Position numbers and translations under genes: made by a program. A model generated the notes under the pieces. The model saw nothing but the letters and a program-made list of their open reading frames with translations, searched no databases and was not told where the DNA came from. Shown here one piece after another: positions 7,124 to 14,967 of a stretch of 19,151 bases of DNA; positions within the stretch are counted from its first letter, which is position 1; each line of letters begins with the position of its first letter. This DNA is from a bacterium (lineage in GTDB: Bacteria; B130-G9), in assembly GCA_035527515.1 (NCBI GenBank), contig DATLAJ010000170.1, positions 1-19,151 on the forward strand, given 5' to 3'.

Positions 7124-8526
7124 CTTCCGCCCCCAACAACCATCTTCCGAACCCTCAGCGTTGGCACACCTGAACCTACTGGGACGCTCTGCCCCTTCCC
7201 GCATCGGCCGCCAGCATATATCTTAAGATCGTTCCCTACGGCGTCTATGTCCATCAACACGTCGGGACCGTTCCCGCTGATAGTTGCGTTCTTCAACGCA
7301 GCCCCTAGTCTGCCGTTTTCGATCACGTAACCCTCGCCAACGCCCACCACGAAGTTGCCCGACAGGACGTCAACATTCCCGCCTCGCGCGATTGTCTTTA
7401 CGTAAATGCCGTTCTTGGTGCCCGCAAGTATCGCATCGGGCTCGGCTGAACCGTTCTCGACATAAGTGTTCGTCATCCTGGGGATCGGCGGGTGCTCATA
7501 GCTCTCGCAGCGGCCATTGCCTGTGCTCTGGACACCATCTATCAGCGCAGTGCGCATGTCATACATGTGATTCGTGAGGATGCCCTTCTCGATCAGAACA
7601 GTCCGCTGAGATGCGTTACCCTCATCATCGAACACAAATGACCCGCTCATGCCCCAGACATGACCATTGTCAACCAGCGTGATCAGTTCAGAGGCCACCT
7701 GCTTGCCCATCTTTCCCGCAAAGGAGCTCCCCTTCTGAATGAAATCTGCCTCGAATGAGTGCCCACACGCCTCGTGAAACAGAACGCCCGGTGTGCCCGG
7801 CGCAAATACTACGGGCATCTGGCCCTCCGGCGAGGGTTTGGCGTCGATAAGAAGCACCGCCTTCCTAACCGCCTCCTTTCCCACGTCCGCTGGCCGCCTG
7901 CCATCTTGCTTCAGCGACTCAAACCCCGAAAGAGCGCCAAACATGTGCCCGGCCGACAGAATATCGCCGTTCACACGCAAAAACGCGCGAACACCAAAGT
8001 CCACCATCGAGCGATCGTCCTGCACAATCCGCCCCTCGGAAGTCAGTATCTCCGCCCTTCTGATACGGTCGGCATACACAACGGTTACCTGATGAACTTT
8101 GGGATGCGCTTCCCGGGCCGCCGAATCAGCTTCTGTTACTGCATCAAGCTTTCGAGAGAGCTCCACACCATCAAACGGCTCTATGACCTCCTGCACCCGC
8201 TCCGCGCTAACCTCGTGAGGTGAGATACTGCTGCTCCCTCCCTTGCCCCCCTCACGCCTCAACGAGGCGCAGACTGCATCGGTTATACCGTCGATGGACT
8301 CTGCGCTCGTCCCGTCGCAGCAAGTGTGGAAGCTCTTGCCCGAAGCAATTGCATAGACCGAGACCCCGAGCCGCGATGCGCTGGAGACGTTGGTCTTCTG
8401 GTCGTCGCATAGCAGCCGCCAAGAGGCGACATCCTCCACCAGAATCTCGCACCACTGAGCGCCCGCGACCATCAGTCGCTTGATTCGCTCAAACCCGAAG
8501 TCTGGGTCTAGCAGATATTCGCTCAT
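7120..8526 (-). CDS. tldD: TldD zinc metalloprotease
   Basis: A 468-residue cytoplasmic metalloprotease subunit that works with PmbA/TldE. The zinc-binding motif FHEACGHSFEADF places the HExxxH histidines at residues 251 and 256 and the catalytic Glu at 252. The C-terminal GGRCGKGQSVPVGSG contains the conserved cysteine (about residue 442), which corresponds to the third metal ligand in the E. coli enzyme. The glycine-rich GNGRCESYEHPPIPRMTNTY and GNFVVGVGEGYVIENGR segments are typical. An ATG at 8535 would add three residues, but it lies inside the predicted -10 box, so the ATG at 8526 is preferred. No Shine-Dalgarno is seen, so the message may be nearly leaderless. pmbA follows with a 4-bp overlap. 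Confidence 0.95.
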   Translation of the reverse strand: MSEYLLDPDFGFERIKRLMVAGAQWCEILVEDVASWRLLCDDQKTNVSSASRLGVSVYAIASGKSFHTCCDGTSAESIDGITDAVCASLRREGGKGGSSSISPHEVSAERVQEVIEPFDGVELSRKLDAVTEADSAAREAHPKVHQVTVVYADRIRRAEILTSEGRIVQDDRSMVDFGVRAFLRVNGDILSAGHMFGALSGFESLKQDGRRPADVGKEAVRKAVLLIDAKPSPEGQMPVVFAPGTPGVLFHEACGHSFEADFIQKGSSFAGKMGKQVASELITLVDNGHVWGMSGSFVFDDEGNASQRTVLIEKGILTNHMYDMRTALIDGVQSTGNGRCESYEHPPIPRMTNTYVENGSAEPDAILAGTKNGIYVKTIARGGNVDVLSGNFVVGVGEGYVIENGRLGAALKNATISGNGPDVLMDIDAVGNDLKIYAGGRCGKGQSVPVGSGVPTLRVRKMVVGGGR

Positions 8527-8533
8527 GATACAC

Positions 8534-8562
8534 ATACTGAGCTAATGCCCCGGCTTGGTCAA
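8534..8562 (-). promoter_or_regulatory. Putative promoter of tldD-pmbA
   Basis: Minus-strand TTGACC (8557-8562), a 17-bp spacer and CAGTAT (8534-8539). The -10 box is weak (three of six) but is the same hexamer at the same spacing as the promoter at 16731-16759. Predicted initiation near 8527 falls immediately before the ATG at 8526, implying little or no 5' untranslated region. Confidence 0.4.
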
Positions 8563-9074
8563 CCAACTTCGTACGAGGAGTTCCCTCATTCACATTTGGT
8601 GTAGCCTTTCTGGAGGTGGGAAGAGTAATGCAAGTTGCGGGGGAGGGGGGATTCGGCTCCCGCCAGGGCCTATTGCTCAATCGAAGCACTGCCTTCAGGC
8701 CGTCCGCTATGGCGTACCGCAACTCTCTGAACGCACCGAGTGAAGTTGCCCCCAAAGCGGGATTACATCCCGTCCATCAACATCAGTCGCCAGAACATTC
8801 ATGCACGAATAACCCTGCCCTGTCTTCCCCGTGCTGCCGTCCCGAACCGGGCCCAAGTGCTCCATGCTTTTAGCGTAAGGCTTCTGAATGTCCGTCTCGT
8901 CTATTACCAACAGCGTATCCTTTGAGTTATTTCTTTTCTTGTGTGAACGTCAGTCTAATATGTATCAAAGAAGAGACCTTGATTCCATTTTCCCCTCGCC
9001 ACGATTCAAGCCACACAGCCAACTACCCACCAAATCATCTCCCCGTCTTGGGTAAACTCCTCTCATTTGGGGGG
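8563..9074. other. Gene-poor gap around a decayed transposase
   Basis: About 500 bp lie between the divergent tldD and DUF502 promoters. No intact gene was found. The middle holds a transposase remnant (8707-8949). The remaining sequence on either side encodes nothing recognisable, contains in-frame stops, and shows no terminal inverted repeats. It looks like an old insertion site that has decayed. Confidence 0.5.
8707..8949 (-). pseudogene. Transposase fragment (IS4-like DDE family remnant)
   Basis: The open stretch after a stop at 8950-8952 reads LLVIDETDIQKPYAKSMEHL, then GPVRDGSTGKTGQGYSCMNVLATDVDG and VIPLWGQLHS. This is the signature first-catalytic-Asp region of a DDE transposase family in which D(E/L)TDIxKPYAxxMExL...VRDGS is conserved. 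Only about 80 of several hundred residues remain: the N-terminus is gone and a stop follows at 8707. A possible short continuation in another frame (RELRYAIADGLKAV, near 8725-8690) hints at a frameshift. The family is recognised by motif memory only, and the IS group is uncertain. Confidence 0.65.
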
Positions 9075-9104
9075 TTGACGCAATCTGGCGCTCTCTGATA
9101 GCTT
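9075..9104 (+). promoter_or_regulatory. Putative promoter of the DUF502 gene
   Basis: TTGACG (9075-9080) is followed at 17-18 bp by ATAGCT/TAGCTT (9098-9104). The -35 is good and the -10 poor. Predicted initiation near 9110 would leave about 40 nt before the ATG at 9150 or about 12 nt before an alternative TTG at 9123. Confidence 0.35.
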
Positions 9105-9149
9105 GCGCGCTGAGGGATTGTTTTGGCCTTAACCACGTGTAGGCAATTC

Positions 9150-9869
9150 ATGAAGCCAGTAAGGTCTAGGATTCGGAGGATATTCGCGGCAGGGCTTTTG
9201 GTCACCGGCCCGGTCTCCTTCACGTTGTTTCTTGTTTACAAGCTTGTGCAGTGGACAGATGACCTCTTGCATTTCGCACTTCCGCTCCCGCGCTTGCTGC
9301 CGCTGCCGGGACTAGGCCTCATAGTTTTGCTGGCTCTGGTATTCGTTGTCGGGCTCGTAACTACGAACATCGCCGGCCGCAAGGTGGTGGAGTTCGGCGA
9401 GCGCATCCTGGAGAGAATACCTGTCATACGCAGCATATACTCAGGTGCAAAGACGTTGGTTGAGGCGTTTACGATGCCGTCTTCTACGGCGTTCAGGCAG
9501 GTTGTCCTTATTGAGTACCCCCGCAAGGGAACTTGGGCACTCGGGTTCGTGACCAACGAGGTTGGCGTTGGTGGGCGCGGCATAGCCGGGCCGGACAAGC
9601 TCAATATCTTTGTCCCGACAGCCCCGAATCCAACTTCTGGGATGGTTATTGTGGTGGAGCGGGACGATGCGATATACCTTGACCTTTCTGTGAAGGAAGC
9701 TATTGAGTTCATCGTGTCCGGTGGCGTATTGTATCCATCGGGGAAGTTCACAGATGGTAAATCGCCCGAGCGGCGTCCATCTATGTCGTTGCCCAACATA
9801 TCTGTTTTCAAGAGGGCCTCGGCTAGAATGGGTAAAAGGGAGGAACGCCGAGACCCTAGGGCTATTTGA
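9150..9869 (+). CDS. DUF502 family inner-membrane protein
   Basis: A 239-residue member of the DUF502 membrane family, whose biochemical role is not established. Two N-terminal membrane segments (about residues 11-32 and 46-71) lead into the conserved cytoplasmic region: GRKVVEFGERILERIPVIRS, IYSGAKTLVEAF, FRQVVLIEYPRKGTWALGFVT, NIFVPTAPNPTSGMVIVVERDD, and DLSVKEAIEFIVSGGVL. The ATG at 9150 gives the family-like start MKPVRSRIRRIFAAG. A TTG at 9123 with GAGGG six bases upstream would add nine residues and cannot be excluded. The Arg-rich tail is variable. It reads in the same direction as the receiver/ATPase gene 89 bp downstream, so cotranscription is possible. Confidence 0.85.
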   Translation: MKPVRSRIRRIFAAGLLVTGPVSFTLFLVYKLVQWTDDLLHFALPLPRLLPLPGLGLIVLLALVFVVGLVTTNIAGRKVVEFGERILERIPVIRSIYSGAKTLVEAFTMPSSTAFRQVVLIEYPRKGTWALGFVTNEVGVGGRGIAGPDKLNIFVPTAPNPTSGMVIVVERDDAIYLDLSVKEAIEFIVSGGVLYPSGKFTDGKSPERRPSMSLPNISVFKRASARMGKREERRDPRAI

Positions 9870-9958
9870 GCCGGTTTGTGTGGTTAGCGAAAGATGAATC
9901 GATCGTTTGATAAGTCACAGCGTCCGCAGAAATGATGCGCTCTCACGAGGGAACGGCA

Positions 9959-10849
9959 ATGCATCGCGCCAAACGAATCCTGATCATTGATGACGAAGAG
10001 GCGGTGCGCACCGTCTTAGCCAAGTTCATGTCCAGAGAAGGGTTCGAACATGACTGCGCATCCTCGGGAGACGAAGCAATCTGGCTTCTTGAGACAAACG
10101 AGTACGATTTCGTGATTACCGATCTGGTGATGCCGGGCGCTCACGGGCTTGAGCTACTTGAGAGAATAAAATCGATGAACAGCGAAGTTCCTGTCGCGAT
10201 AATGACAGGATTCGGCACGTCGGACAGAACTATCGAGGCTCTCAGAGGAGGCGCAGTCGATTTCATCGAGAAGCCTCTTGATTTCGACCGTATCTCGCAG
10301 CTCCTCTCCAAGGTGTTCAAGCGGCGAAGGCGCGAGGCCGGCTATGCAGAGGCGCTTGCAATGCTTGCGAGTGGCACTTTTGTTCTGCCCAACGATGCGA
10401 TAATTCTCGAATCAGCGGCGAGGATAGCGACAAAGCGCCTCGAGGGGACGCGTTTCCATGACGGGGTCTATTTAGCGCTCATAGAGTGCTTGACCAACGC
10501 AATGGAACACGGGAATCTCGAAATTGGGCAGGAGGAGAAAATCGATGCGATAAGCGCTGGTGCCCTTGACGAGCTCAAGCGCTCCCGCCTAGCCGACCCG
10601 GTGCTGGGCAATCGCGAAGTATTCCTAACAATGAAGGCCACGGATGATTCCCTGCGTTTCACCGTTCGTGACGAGGGCAAGGGTTTCGATTACCGCAACT
10701 TGCCAGACCCCACAGAAGCCGAGAACCTTTTCAACGCTAGCGGACGCGGCGTGTTGCTCGTGCAGTGCTATATGGACGAGGTCTCGTGGAATCATGCCGG
10801 CAACGAGATAACGATATTAAAAAGTCTGAACAAGCTCCACTCGACATAG
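9959..10849 (+). CDS. Response regulator fused to RsbW-like HATPase domain
   Basis: A 296-residue two-domain signalling protein. Residues 1-120 form a receiver domain: acidic pocket D11/D12, phosphoacceptor D55 in VITDLVMPG, T83 and K105. Residues ~150-290 form a GHKL ATPase of the anti-sigma/serine-kinase (RsbW/SpoIIAB) type, with the N-box ALIECLTNAMEHGN, the Mg-ATP motif VRDEGKGFDY and the glycine motif SGRGVLLVQCYMDEVSW. There is no HisKA dimerisation helix or phosphoacceptor His, so it is not an ordinary histidine kinase. Phosphorylation of the receiver probably controls a partner-switching ATPase, which is inference. The ATG at 9959 has GAGGGA six bases upstream; the in-frame ATGs at 9932 and 9935 have no ribosome-binding site. 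Confidence 0.88.
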   Translation: MHRAKRILIIDDEEAVRTVLAKFMSREGFEHDCASSGDEAIWLLETNEYDFVITDLVMPGAHGLELLERIKSMNSEVPVAIMTGFGTSDRTIEALRGGAVDFIEKPLDFDRISQLLSKVFKRRRREAGYAEALAMLASGTFVLPNDAIILESAARIATKRLEGTRFHDGVYLALIECLTNAMEHGNLEIGQEEKIDAISAGALDELKRSRLADPVLGNREVFLTMKATDDSLRFTVRDEGKGFDYRNLPDPTEAENLFNASGRGVLLVQCYMDEVSWNHAGNEITILKSLNKLHST

Positions 10850-10921
10850 GCTGGTTGCCATTGCTGAATCTGTGTTCATCACCACACACCCCATTATGAA
10901 CTCTCCCTCCCCGGCTCGCTC

Positions 10922-12100
10922 ATGAATCCTCCCAGCAGGCGGCCGGTCGATGTCGGGTTGGAGTCTTTGGTTGCGCAGCCCACACTGCTTCTGCACAAAC
11001 GGGTTGGCCTCGTCTGCAATCAGGCGTCAGTAACGGGGGAACTCGTCCACTGCATCGACGCATTGCGCGAAAGCGGCTGCGACCTCAGGCTCGTCTTTGC
11101 CCCGGAGCACGGCATACACGGGGACGTCCAGGCTCAAGACCAGGTCAATGAGAGCCACCAAACACACGCCAGCCGAAAAGTGCGGAGCCTGTATGGACCA
11201 CATCTCTCACCAGACGCCCAAAGCCTTGATGCGATCGACGCGCTCGTCTTTGACCTTCAGGATGTCGGAGCCCGTTACTACACGTACGTATGGACGATGC
11301 TCCTCAGCATGCGTGCGTGCGCCAAAGCTCGCATCGCGATGATTGTCCTTGATAGACCCAACCCGATAGGCGGCGTGGCCCTCGAGGGCAATCTGCTGGA
11401 CCCACGTTTCGCATCATTCGTGGGAATGCACGCCATTCCCGCCCGGCACGGGATGACTGTCGCGGAGCTCGCCATGCTCTTCAACTCCCAGCTCGATATC
11501 GGATGCGACCTTCGTCCCATCAAAATGCAGGGCTGGCAACGAGACATGTTCTTCGACCAGACCGGCCTGCCGTGGGTTCTGCCTTCTCCAAACATGCCGA
11601 CGCTTGACACCGCCATAGTCTATCCGGGGATGTGCCTTTTGGAAGGAACCAACATCTCCGAAGGCCGGGGAACGACAAAGCCCTTCGAGCTCTTTGGAGC
11701 AACATTCATTGACGCTTCTGCTCTTCTGCAACGGCTCGACGCGATGTCCCTTACGGGCGTCCGATTCCGGGCGTGCTCCTTCAGACCAACCTTCGACAAA
11801 TTCGCCGGCCAGCTCTGTCACGGTGCTCAGATACATGTCCTCAATAGGCACACCTTCAAGCCATATCTAACTGGACTGGCGGTGATCGCCACGATTAGAG
11901 AACTCTCCCCGACCGCCTTCGCTTGGCGAAAGCCGCCTTACGAGTTTGAGACAAGGCGCCTTCCTTTCGATATGCTCACCGGAACCGACTCTATCCGCCT
12001 CGCAATCGAGGCGGGCGCTGCGCCTCAAGAGATTGAGGCTGGCTGGCAAGCCGAGTTGGACGGCTTCCGCCAGGTCAGGAGAGAGTTTCTTCTTTATTGA
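10922..12100 (+). CDS. namZ: NamZ/DUF1343 exo-beta-N-acetylmuramidase family protein
   Basis: A 392-residue DUF1343 protein; the characterised member, Bacillus NamZ, removes terminal N-acetylmuramic acid from peptidoglycan fragments. Visible family motifs are VGLVCNQASVT, the signature FAPEHGIHGD (about residues 59-68, with the Glu likely catalytic), DLQDVGARYYTY, VLDRPNPIGG, and NMPTLDTAIVYPGMCLLEGTNISEGRGTTKPFE. The length fits the core family. No N-terminal signal peptide or lipobox is visible, so unlike the secreted Bacillus enzyme it is probably cytoplasmic, perhaps acting on recycled fragments; that is inference. No clear Shine-Dalgarno precedes the ATG at 10922. It converges on lepA; the 66 bp between them show no convincing terminator. 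Confidence 0.85.
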   Translation: MNPPSRRPVDVGLESLVAQPTLLLHKRVGLVCNQASVTGELVHCIDALRESGCDLRLVFAPEHGIHGDVQAQDQVNESHQTHASRKVRSLYGPHLSPDAQSLDAIDALVFDLQDVGARYYTYVWTMLLSMRACAKARIAMIVLDRPNPIGGVALEGNLLDPRFASFVGMHAIPARHGMTVAELAMLFNSQLDIGCDLRPIKMQGWQRDMFFDQTGLPWVLPSPNMPTLDTAIVYPGMCLLEGTNISEGRGTTKPFELFGATFIDASALLQRLDAMSLTGVRFRACSFRPTFDKFAGQLCHGAQIHVLNRHTFKPYLTGLAVIATIRELSPTAFAWRKPPYEFETRRLPFDMLTGTDSIRLAIEAGAAPQEIEAGWQAELDGFRQVRREFLLY

Positions 12101-12166
12101 CTCAGCCATCAGAGACCATGACGCACAATTCGCAGAACTTCACGGACACCGCTCGCGAACCCACAA

Positions 12167-14011
12167 CTAATCGACCTTCAGTATCTCCATAAACGCTTCC
12201 TGGGGGATGGCCACGGAGCCAAGCTGCTTCATCTTCCGCTTTCCCTCCTTCTGCTTCTCCAGCAGCTTGCGCTTGCGGGTAATGTCCCCGCCATAGCACT
12301 TCGCGGTTACGTTCTTCCTAAGAGGCGCAACGCGCTCTCTGGAGATGATCTTACTCCCAATCGCGGCCTGGATAACGACCTCGAACAGCTGCCGTGGAAT
12401 CTGCTTCCTTATGCGCCGGACGAGCTCGACGCCCCGACGATAGGAGTTCCGCTTGTGTGTCATGAATGACAGCGCGTCAACTGGCAGAGCGTTGATCAGG
12501 ATATCGACCTTGACGATGTCTGACGCTCTGCGCGAGATGTGCTCGTAGTCGTAGGATGCGTAGCCCTTCGAGACGGACTTGAGCTTGTCATAAAAGTCGA
12601 AGAGCGTCTCGTTGAATGGAAGCTCGTAAACCAACATCACCTTGCCCGCTCCGACATATTCCATCGATTTCTGCGTGCCTCGCCTATCGGTCAAAAGCTT
12701 CAGGATGCCGCCGATGAACTCATCTGGGACGATGATGGTGCAGCGGACGAACGGTTCGTTGATATGATCGATCTTCTGCGTGGGCGGCATGGCATTTGGA
12801 CTGTCCACCAAGATGCTAGTGCCGTCTCCCAAAACAGCCTCGTAAACAACGTTTGGGGCCGTCGAAAGCAGCTGGAGGCCAAACTCTCGCTCCAGCCTCT
12901 CGCGCACTATCTCCATGTGAAGAGTGCCCAAGAAGCCGCAGCGGAACCCAAGTCCTAGCGCGGTTGAGCTCTCCGGCTCGTAGCTGAACGCCGGATCGTT
13001 CAGCGAGAGCTTCTCCAACGCCACCTGTAGGTTCTCAAACTGCTGGGTCGAGAGCGGGAAAAGTCCAGAAAAAACAACCTGCTTCACGGGAACGTAGCCC
13101 GGCAGCGGCTTGGATGCCGGCCTTGCCGCCAAGGTGATCGTGTCGCCCAAGACACTGTCGCCCACTTCCTTGATGTTGGCCAAGACGAATCCGACATCTC
13201 CGGCACGAAGCGTCTCCGCTGTCGTTGCTTTCGGCGAGAACCAGCCCAGCTGCTGGACCTCGAACGTATTGCCAGTTGACATGAAGCTGATTCTCTGGCC
13301 GACCGAGACCGCACCGTCCACAACCCTTATGATAGCCACCACACCGTGATACTGCTCGTAGAAAGAATCGAACACGAGCGCCCTGAATGGCGCCTCGAGC
13401 TCCCCTTTCGGAGGTGGGATGTGCTTGATTATTGCCTCAAACAAGGCCTCCACGCCCTCGCCAGTCTTGGCGCTCACGGGCACGCAGAGCCCTGGCTCAA
13501 GGCCAAGAACGTCTGCGATCTGCCGCCTTGTCTCCTCAACATCAGCACTTGGCAGGTCGATCTTGTTGATCACGGGAATTATCTGCAAGTCATTCTCAAG
13601 CGCTAGATACAGGTTCGCAACCGTCTGCGCCTCAACACCCTGGGCGGCATCGACGACCAGTATCGCCCCGTCGCAAGCAGCGAGGCTGCGTGAGACCTCG
13701 TATGTGAAGTCAACGTGCCCAGGCGTGTCAATAAGGTTGAAAACGTAGTCCAGCCCAGAGCAAGACTTGTAGTTCAGCCGAACCGTCTGAGCCTTGATCG
13801 TGATGCCTCGCTCCCGCTCCAAATCCATGGAGTCAAGCACCTGCGCGGCCATCTCGCGCGCAGGAAGCGCCCCTGTCAGCTCGATGAACCTGTCCGAAAG
13901 CGTGGATTTGCCGTGATCGATATGTGCGATTATCGAGAAGTTGCGGATTCTGTCTCTCTCATAAGCGCCCGCAGCCGGTAGGCAAGAACGCTTCGGCTGA
14001 GGCTCAACCAT
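12167..14011 (-). CDS. lepA: Elongation factor 4 (LepA)
   Basis: A 614-residue ribosome-associated translational GTPase acting on elongation-stage or initiating ribosomes. All G motifs are present: AHIDHGKST (G1, about 29-37), RGIT (G2), DTPGH (G3), NKID (G4) and SAK (G5). The LepA-specific C-terminus is intact, with KNVTAKCYGGDITRKRKLLEKQKEGKRKMK. It is slightly longer than E. coli LepA (599) because of an N-terminal extension of about 15 residues before RIRNFSIIAHIDHGKST. The ATG at 14011 overlaps the end of the ROK gene by 8 bp, and no separate Shine-Dalgarno is evident, so translation probably depends on coupling. It is the last gene of the five-gene minus-strand set. Confidence 0.98.
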   Translation of the reverse strand: MVEPQPKRSCLPAAGAYERDRIRNFSIIAHIDHGKSTLSDRFIELTGALPAREMAAQVLDSMDLERERGITIKAQTVRLNYKSCSGLDYVFNLIDTPGHVDFTYEVSRSLAACDGAILVVDAAQGVEAQTVANLYLALENDLQIIPVINKIDLPSADVEETRRQIADVLGLEPGLCVPVSAKTGEGVEALFEAIIKHIPPPKGELEAPFRALVFDSFYEQYHGVVAIIRVVDGAVSVGQRISFMSTGNTFEVQQLGWFSPKATTAETLRAGDVGFVLANIKEVGDSVLGDTITLAARPASKPLPGYVPVKQVVFSGLFPLSTQQFENLQVALEKLSLNDPAFSYEPESSTALGLGFRCGFLGTLHMEIVRERLEREFGLQLLSTAPNVVYEAVLGDGTSILVDSPNAMPPTQKIDHINEPFVRCTIIVPDEFIGGILKLLTDRRGTQKSMEYVGAGKVMLVYELPFNETLFDFYDKLKSVSKGYASYDYEHISRRASDIVKVDILINALPVDALSFMTHKRNSYRRGVELVRRIRKQIPRQLFEVVIQAAIGSKIISRERVAPLRKNVTAKCYGGDITRKRKLLEKQKEGKRKMKQLGSVAIPQEAFMEILKVD

Positions 14012-14951
14012 TCAGGCAGTCCATTGCATACCGGGCCGCGCCCATGCTTCCGGCCTTGTCGCCAAGTGCAGACCGTCCGACGGAGATTCTGCCTGCCCGA
14101 GCACATATAGAGCGCCGGTTAGCCTCATCTTGTGCTGCACTTGAAATGTCGAATCTCATGTTCACCATACGTCCACCTAAGAGCACCGTCCGAATCCCCA
14201 CGAGGTCCGCAAGCGCCGCGATCGCTATGCCTAGATACCTGGCGGCATCTGACAGGAGCCTAATTGCCACGGCATCGCCGCGCGACGCGGCCAGATCGAT
14301 GAGCTGCGGCGTTAGGCCCTCGCCATCGTCAGTCATGTCCCACATAATCGACTTGTCCCCACTGGCCTTGAACGACAAGGCCCTCGCAAGCAGCCCGCCC
14401 GCCGAGCAATACGCCTCGAGGCATCCCCTATCACCACAGGCGCACGGCGCACCATCGGGCTGAACAACCAAATGCCCCATCTCCGCAGCAAATCCCGTGC
14501 CGCCCCAAAACGGCAAACCGCCCACTATCAGGCCCGAACCGAGGCCAGTTCCGAGCGTAAGAAGGGCGAAATCCTCCAATTCCCTCCCGGCGCCGAGCCA
14601 TTTCTCACCTATCGCTGCAACATTCACGTCGTTGGCCAGAAACACGCTAAGACCGAGCCGCTCTCTCAGAATCCCGGCGAGGGCCACGTCGCGAAACATC
14701 GGCAGATTCGGCGAATAGCAGACTACGCCGTGCTCGAAGTCAATCAGTCCCGGGAAGCCAACCCCGGCGGCCTCCACCGGCGCGGCCGCATCCGAACGCA
14801 GCTTCCTCGCCATCTCGACAATGGCAGAAACAAGCGAATCAACTGAATCGCGAGGCGTTTTGCCCTCAATGAAGGACAGGACCTCGCCCCGGTCATCCGC
14901 CGCTACCCCACGGACGTTCGTCCCGCCCACGTCGATGCCAAGAACCCGCAT
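14004..14951 (-). CDS. ROK family sugar kinase (glucokinase-like)
   Basis: A 315-residue ROK kinase, expected to phosphorylate a hexose or N-acetylhexosamine with ATP in the cytoplasm. Visible are the phosphate motif GIDVGGTN at the N-terminus, catalytic Asp 108 in LANDVNVAA, LTLGTGLGSGLIVGG, and the structural zinc site made by His 160 (EMGHLVV) and the cysteines of CACGDRGCLEAYC (170, 172, 177). No DNA-binding helix-turn-helix precedes the kinase domain, so it is an enzyme rather than a ROK repressor. Substrate cannot be told from sequence. An alternative GTG at 14960 adds three residues, and neither start has a strong Shine-Dalgarno. The gene is 16 bp downstream of the small membrane protein and overlaps lepA. 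Confidence 0.93.
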   Translation of the reverse strand: MRVLGIDVGGTNVRGVAADDRGEVLSFIEGKTPRDSVDSLVSAIVEMARKLRSDAAAPVEAAGVGFPGLIDFEHGVVCYSPNLPMFRDVALAGILRERLGLSVFLANDVNVAAIGEKWLGAGRELEDFALLTLGTGLGSGLIVGGLPFWGGTGFAAEMGHLVVQPDGAPCACGDRGCLEAYCSAGGLLARALSFKASGDKSIMWDMTDDGEGLTPQLIDLAASRGDAVAIRLLSDAARYLGIAIAALADLVGIRTVLLGGRMVNMRFDISSAAQDEANRRSICARAGRISVGRSALGDKAGSMGAARYAMDCLNG

Positions 14952-14967
14952 CACTGGCACGCGGCAG

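Noticed and set aside
8489-8755. Minus-strand 88-codon frame upstream of tldD as a separate gene
   Set aside because: It overlaps the tldD start and promoter. Its only recognisable piece (RELRYAIADGLKAV) fits a frameshifted continuation of the transposase remnant.
12101-12166. Searched for a bidirectional terminator between the convergent namZ and lepA genes
   Set aside because: Only an imperfect stem with a large loop (TTCGC...GCGAA) and no T-run on either side; not enough to call.
13924-14463. A 179-codon plus-strand frame across the lepA/ROK junction
   Set aside because: Antisense to two strongly conserved genes; composition is low-complexity Ser/Ala/Arg typical of reverse-strand shadows.
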